From assembly GCA_947074145.1 (NCBI GenBank), contig CAMTOJ010000033.1:1-38270 (forward strand): 38,270 nucleotides of DNA, read 5' to 3'. Shown in pieces: positions 33,966 to 38,270 of this stretch. Numbering within the stretch: the stretch's first letter is position 1; each line of letters opens with the position of its first letter. This stretch comes from an uncultured Bacteroidales bacterium (GTDB lineage Bacteria; Bacteroidota; Bacteroidia; Bacteroidales; JAUNSR01). The position numbers were made by a program, and so were the translations under genes. The notes under the pieces are model-generated. The model was not told where the DNA came from, searched no databases, and saw nothing but the letters and a program-made list of their open reading frames with translations.

Positions 33966-36900
33966 CTATTCCGCTACTTCCTCTTCTATATATTGTTTAG
34001 GTGTTTTTCCGAATTCATTTTGAAAACATTTTGAGAAATATGAAGGATTGGAGAATCCCACCATATACACAATCTCCGATATCGTAAATTTATTTTGAGA
34101 TAAAAGCATTGCAGCTTTTTTCAATCTTATCGTTTTAATATATTCAACAGGAGACATACCCGTAAGCTGTTTCAACTTACGATAAACTTGTTTATTGTTT
34201 ATCTGTAAATGTTCGCATAAAGAAGTAACATTTAAATCAGGATCATCAATTCGATTTTCTATCGCAGATGTTATCTGTGATAAAAATTTCTCTTCTGTCG
34301 ATTCAACTATTATTTCCTTTGGTTTTGTAATACTTTCTATTCGTTGTTTAATCTGCTCATTGTTCATTTTTTTGATCAACTGCTGTGCTTTCAAAAGAAG
34401 AGTATTTGCATCAAATGGTTTTGTAATAAATGCATCGATACTAAGTTTGAGACTCTCAATCTCTACATTTTTACCATCGTTTGCTGTAAGCATTATTATA
34501 GGAGTGGTAGAAGTTCTAATATTCTTTCTTAAATATTTACACATCTCCAATCCATCAACTTCGGGCATCATAAGATCGGTAATAATAATATCCGGTGTTT
34601 CTGCTTCAATTATCGAAATTCCCTCTTTTCCGTTTGCTGCTGTAATTACCCTAAAACTATCAACAAATACACTTTTGATAAATGTTGTCATCTCAACATT
34701 ATCATCACAAATTAAAGCAAGAGGTAAACTTTCATTATCAACCAAAGCTTCATCTTGAAATGATAATTCAGGGAAACTTGACGGAAGCGGAATTGAGATA
34801 TTAACAGTTGTACCCTCTCCCTCAATAGAACTTATGGAGAAGGTTCCGTGATGAAGTTCAACATAGTTTTTAACCAGATATAAACCAATTCCAGTCCCAT
34901 TCTTATTACCGGCTGTTAATGAAGATTGAAAAAAACGTTGAGTAACAAAAGGAAGATCTCTCTCCGGAATACCGATACCATTATCTGACACAATTATTGT
35001 CAGCTCATTATTCTCATTTTTTATAGATAGTTCTACATCAGTATTCTCATTTGAATATTTTACACTATTAGAAAGGAGATTGGTTATCACAGATTCTATT
35101 TTAACCATATCAGCATCTATATAAAGTGCAGATACATTAGTATCAAATTTGACCGTTATGTTTTTCTCTTTAAAATGAGATTGTTCAAATCCTATTAATA
35201 TATTTTCCGCAAGCTCAATTATATTGAAGCTCGATAATATCAATGATTCTTTATTATCACTATCAATCCTGTCAAACTCTATTATTTTATGAATTATAGA
35301 GTTTAATTTAAGGGCATTCCTTTGTACAATTTCAAGCTGTTGCTTTGTCTGTTTATCTTTTCCTGTGATCAAAAGCCTGCTAACAGGAGCTATTATCATA
35401 CTTAGAGGAGTCTTAAATTCATGAGAAATATTTGCGAAAAACTCTGTTTTCTGTTTCGTTTGCAATAAAATTTGCTCTTTCTCTTTGTGTTCTATCTCTA
35501 AACGATGACGAACAGAGAAAAACTTTATAATCCATATTATAAAACCTATGAAAAGCAGACAATATATACATTTAGCTAATATTGTTAGATACCAAGGTGG
35601 GAGGATTCTGAAATTAATATCCAGTCCTGCCTCAAGAGGCTTGCCATCAAGTCCTACTCTACGAATCTTCAGTTTGTAGGATCCATGATTTAGACTATTA
35701 AAGGTAATTTGGTTAGAATTCTTTTGTACAAAACTCCAGTTGTTATCTACATCTTCAAGCATATACACAAATCTATTTCTATCCTGTTGTGAATATGGCA
35801 GGTCTGAAAACTCAAATACAAGATGATTTTGCTTATCGGCAAATGTAAATTGATAGATATAACTTATGTTTTTATCATCTATCTTATCGATTAATTCGTT
35901 ATTTACATATAAAGCAGTCAGATAAACAGGATGGAATATTGTCGAATTCTTAAATTCTTCAGGTCTTGTTGTTGCAACACCGTTAACATATCCCATATAA
36001 ACCTTATCATTAACCGAATCATAAAAAAGGCTTGTATATATTCTTTCCGAATCCTCTATTCTCGTTGATTTCCTGGATAACTTATCTATTGCCCATAGTC
36101 CCTCGGATGTACTAATCCATATTTCATCCTTAACCTCTGCCATGGAATAAGATTCACAGTTTTCGATATTTCCAAAAACAATATATTCCGGTGTCTCTGT
36201 TCCTTTTTCAAAATATATTATACCTCCTTGATATGTAGCCCAAATAGATCCGTTGACATCAGACATTATATAGTTAGGAATACCTAATTTTGATGATAAT
36301 CCTATTTTCTTATATTCATATGTATCTTTATCAATTTTAAATATTCCGTTGTTATATAATAATGCCCAAATATCACCCTGAGCGTCTTTAACAAGTTGAT
36401 TTATAAATGGTCCGTTCTCTATTGTAATATTTTCGTCTGCAATGTATACGGATTTACTTTTCAATAATCGATCTTTATCAACTACGAAAATCCCACCCAT
36501 ACATGTAGCTATCCACAATTTACCGGAATTGTCTTCTATAAAGTTATAAGCCCAATTACTGTTTCTTGTAAATGTTGAATCCACGATATTAAACCGTTCA
36601 GGTTTCTCGCTTCTTTCATTATAATAGTTAACACTTCCGTCAGTTGCTACCCAAATACCGTTATTGTTATCTTGATATATATGTCTTACCCTGTTATGAG
36701 AAAGAATTGTTTCATTATTCCCGGGTCTATACCATTTACTATCTCTGACGCTTTCAACATCGCCTTTTATCTTGATAAGGCCATTAGTTCCCCCAAGCCA
36801 TATTCTTGACTTTGAATCTTTAAATATAGAGTAGAAATGGTTACCATCACTTGCTCCTGTTATTGCTGATACAGGGATATATGATGTATATTTATTATAA

Positions 36901-37865
36901 ATATTAAGGGAGATGCCATAATCCGTACCTATCCAAATATTATTCTCGTAATCTTTATAAAGTGCCCAGATAATATCATTTGCTAAAGATTCCGACATTC
37001 TTGAATCATGTTTTATATGGCGAACTGTATTATTCTCATAAACAAAAAGACCATTGTCAGTACCGATCAGAAGTCTATTTTCAACATCTGAAACAAGTGT
37101 CTTGATCGAATTATTTGATAATTCTTCTATATGATCTATTTTATCAGACTTATGATTATAAGTATATAATTCACCTTCGGTGCCGATCCAAATAATATCT
37201 TTCGATTCGTCATACAAAAGGGAATTAACGAAAAAATTAGACTCTTTTTTGCTTGCTATTATATCTACATTTTCGAAAGCTACCGTTGTCTTATTATAGC
37301 GAGTAAGTCCATTGTAGGTTCCGAAATATATATAACCGGGAACCCCTATTATAGAATATATTGCATTATTGTTTAAGCCGTCTGTTATATTGGTTTTATA
37401 TACATATAATCTTCCTGTTGTAATATCGATTCTATAAATACCATCCAGTGATCCTATCCATAAATCATCTCCTTCATGAAATATAGAACGGACATCTTTA
37501 ACTGACGATAACTCTCGAGCTATAGAATCGGGATTCAAATATTGATCTTTTATTATATCATATATAAGCACTCCGTCATCTGTACCAAGGTAGAGATGCT
37601 TATTATTGACCATTTTAAGACAGTTGACTCTTGTATTTGAAGTTGTTGATAACTCATATTTTGGATATGCTCTATATCCATCATAATTATACAAACCCTT
37701 ATTTGATCCTATCCAAATCATTCCTCTTGCGTCTTGCTCTATAGAGTTGATTACGGTAGTTGCAGATTCCAAGGTTATGTTTTCAAAGCGTTTATAACTT
37801 AGGTTAGCTGCATTTATAGAAAATCCCAATATTATAAAAAGAAGTAAATTGAGAAGCTTTATCAT
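33966..37865 (-). CDS. Hybrid two-component sensor/regulator (HTCS) of the galactan PUL
   Basis: A 1299-residue one-protein two-component system in the inner membrane. Signal peptide (1-19) is followed by many Reg_prop beta-propeller repeats (WIGSNKGLYNYDG, LWIGSLDGIY, IWIGTDYGI; about 25-640). Next come a Y_Y_Y domain (about 680-745), one membrane span (about 752-778), and a HisKA domain with His815 (NISHEFKTPLS). An HATPase domain follows (NLLSNSVKYS, DNGIGIP, GTGIGLYLV), then a receiver with phosphoacceptor Asp1097 (IITDLMMPE) and conserved Lys (ITKPF), and a C-terminal AraC helix-turn-helix (about 1190-1299, VEYIKTIRLKKAAMLL, VGFSNPSYFSKCF). All signalling residues are present. It should sense a galactan oligosaccharide in the periplasm and activate the PUL. 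Confidence 0.97.
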   Translation of the reverse strand: MIKLLNLLLFIILGFSINAANLSYKRFENITLESATTVINSIEQDARGMIWIGSNKGLYNYDGYRAYPKYELSTTSNTRVNCLKMVNNKHLYLGTDDGVLIYDIIKDQYLNPDSIARELSSVKDVRSIFHEGDDLWIGSLDGIYRIDITTGRLYVYKTNITDGLNNNAIYSIIGVPGYIYFGTYNGLTRYNKTTVAFENVDIIASKKESNFFVNSLLYDESKDIIWIGTEGELYTYNHKSDKIDHIEELSNNSIKTLVSDVENRLLIGTDNGLFVYENNTVRHIKHDSRMSESLANDIIWALYKDYENNIWIGTDYGISLNIYNKYTSYIPVSAITGASDGNHFYSIFKDSKSRIWLGGTNGLIKIKGDVESVRDSKWYRPGNNETILSHNRVRHIYQDNNNGIWVATDGSVNYYNERSEKPERFNIVDSTFTRNSNWAYNFIEDNSGKLWIATCMGGIFVVDKDRLLKSKSVYIADENITIENGPFINQLVKDAQGDIWALLYNNGIFKIDKDTYEYKKIGLSSKLGIPNYIMSDVNGSIWATYQGGIIYFEKGTETPEYIVFGNIENCESYSMAEVKDEIWISTSEGLWAIDKLSRKSTRIEDSERIYTSLFYDSVNDKVYMGYVNGVATTRPEEFKNSTIFHPVYLTALYVNNELIDKIDDKNISYIYQFTFADKQNHLVFEFSDLPYSQQDRNRFVYMLEDVDNNWSFVQKNSNQITFNSLNHGSYKLKIRRVGLDGKPLEAGLDINFRILPPWYLTILAKCIYCLLFIGFIIWIIKFFSVRHRLEIEHKEKEQILLQTKQKTEFFANISHEFKTPLSMIIAPVSRLLITGKDKQTKQQLEIVQRNALKLNSIIHKIIEFDRIDSDNKESLILSSFNIIELAENILIGFEQSHFKEKNITVKFDTNVSALYIDADMVKIESVITNLLSNSVKYSNENTDVELSIKNENNELTIIVSDNGIGIPERDLPFVTQRFFQSSLTAGNKNGTGIGLYLVKNYVELHHGTFSISSIEGEGTTVNISIPLPSSFPELSFQDEALVDNESLPLALICDDNVEMTTFIKSVFVDSFRVITAANGKEGISIIEAETPDIIITDLMMPEVDGLEMCKYLRKNIRTSTTPIIMLTANDGKNVEIESLKLSIDAFITKPFDANTLLLKAQQLIKKMNNEQIKQRIESITKPKEIIVESTEEKFLSQITSAIENRIDDPDLNVTSLCEHLQINNKQVYRKLKQLTGMSPVEYIKTIRLKKAAMLLSQNKFTISEIVYMVGFSNPSYFSKCFQNEFGKTPKQYIEEEVAE

Positions 37866-37948
37866 ATAAATTTATATTGAAGGAAAAGGGTAAAATAATA
37901 ACATTTCACCTCTTAATATCCTATATACACCCGAATAATTAATTATAT

Positions 37949-37956
37949 CAAAGTTA
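37949..37956 (-). promoter_or_regulatory. Candidate -7 promoter box for the HTCS gene
   Basis: The minus strand reads TAACTTTG, matching TAnnTTTG, 84 bases before the HTCS start. A -33 element is not apparent. Weak on its own. Confidence 0.35.
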
Positions 37957-38186
37957 CGAAATCTATATTATACTTATGCTTAAGTGTTCAGATGTAATCC
38001 TTTATTTTTTACTATATATCTTTAAGTATATCTTAAAATAAATGTGCAGTTATAATTGTGGAATATAAAAAAGGGAGGGGATATAAATCTTATGATTCAG
38101 ATTATCAGAATATTGCAAAGAATAATCTCTGAAGACTACAAGAAAAAAAATATAATGGAATTTAAATAATGTAATGGGGTACAAAC

Positions 38187-38217
38187 AAAAAAAGCCCGTT
38201 GATTTCTCAACGAGCTT
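38187..38217 (-). terminator. Rho-independent terminator of the rRNA operon
   Basis: On the minus strand an 11-bp stem with one G-T pair (38217-38207 with 38202-38192, four-base loop) is followed by seven T residues (complement of 38187-38193). It lies just after the 5S rRNA 3' end. Confidence 0.9.
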
Positions 38218-38228
38218 CTCTTTTAAAA

Positions 38229-38270
38229 CGGCGGCTACCTACTCTCCCACTTGCGCAGTACCATCGGCGT
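38229..38270 (-). rRNA. rrf: 5S ribosomal RNA, 3' end only
   Basis: The minus strand reads ACGCCGATGGTACTGCGC, then GTGGGAGAGTAGGTAGCCGCC, the conserved 3' third of Bacteroidota 5S rRNA. The rest lies beyond the right edge. The exact 3' end is uncertain by a few bases. The terminator behind it confirms that an rRNA operon ends here. Confidence 0.95.

Larger units (their letters stand above)
21178..37865 (-). other. Polysaccharide utilisation locus, predicted beta-1,4-galactan
   Basis: Seven collinear minus-strand genes: hybrid two-component regulator, clan GH-A-like lipoprotein, SusC, SusD, SusE-position lipoprotein, GH53, GH2. GH53 has essentially one activity, endo-beta-1,4-galactanase, so the substrate prediction rests mainly on it, supported by the neighbouring GH2 beta-galactosidase. 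As I recall it, the GH2-GH53-SGBP-SusD-SusC order matches the characterised galactan PUL of Bacteroides thetaiotaomicron (BT4667-BT4671). Pectic galactan or type I arabinogalactan is the likely food. Confidence 0.85.
37866..38228. other. Gene-free spacer between the HTCS gene and the 5S rRNA gene
   Basis: These 363 bases contain the candidate HTCS promoter box and the rRNA operon terminator. A 25-codon plus-strand frame at 38092-38169 follows a purine-rich GGGAGGGG stretch but is not supported otherwise (see findings). Confidence 0.6.

Noticed and set aside
34195..34758. 187-codon plus-strand hydrophobic frame inside the HTCS gene
   Set aside because: Antisense to receiver and AraC domains. 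The apparent membrane character comes from reverse-complemented charged codons.

Overview
The window is AT-rich bacterial DNA from a member of the Bacteroidota, most likely Bacteroidales. The evidence is a SusC/SusD pair, a hybrid two-component regulator fused to AraC, promoter boxes of the TAnnTTTG type, GH97 and GH53 enzymes, and one secreted enzyme ending in a type IX secretion (Por) sorting domain. That sorting domain argues for a relative outside core Bacteroides (for example the Dysgonomonas/Paludibacter side), but the species cannot be fixed from this sequence.

Left part (1-8067, + strand): a urea uptake and hydrolysis operon, urtA (cut by the window edge)-urtB-urtC-urtD-urtE-ureAB-ureC, closed by a strong terminator. 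The ABC transporter brings urea in; a fused gamma/beta urease subunit and a complete alpha subunit hydrolyse it. The nickel-insertion genes (ureD/E/F/G) do not follow ureC, so they must lie upstream or elsewhere. Next (8237-12055, -) comes a large secreted protein with a LamG-like domain, an alginate-lyase-like domain, Ig-like repeats and a T9SS signal. Two GT2 glycosyltransferases (12330-14360, +) follow, and share a bidirectional terminator with a convergent GH43 lipoprotein (14434-15924, -). A 534-bp divergent spacer with palindromic repeats separates GH43 from a GH97 enzyme of the retaining, alpha-galactosidase-like type (+).

Middle (18703-20960, -): a small autoregulated-looking operon: ABC ATPase, six-helix permease, YtrA-type GntR repressor, then a 33-codon hydrophobic mini-ORF. 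A matching operator palindrome lies at the promoter.

Right part (21178-37865, all - strand): a polysaccharide utilisation locus with the gene content of known beta-1,4-galactan PULs: hybrid two-component sensor/regulator, a large clan GH-A-like lipoprotein of uncertain family, SusC, SusD, a SusE-position surface glycan-binding lipoprotein, GH53 endo-galactanase, GH2 beta-galactosidase. Galactan would be bound and cut at the surface by SusE/GH53, imported by SusCD, and reduced to galactose in the periplasm by GH2, with the periplasmic sensor domain of the regulator detecting an oligosaccharide. The window ends in the 3' end of a 5S rRNA gene on the minus strand, so the PUL sits directly downstream of an rRNA operon.

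No CRISPR array, tRNA, transposase or integrase was recognised.
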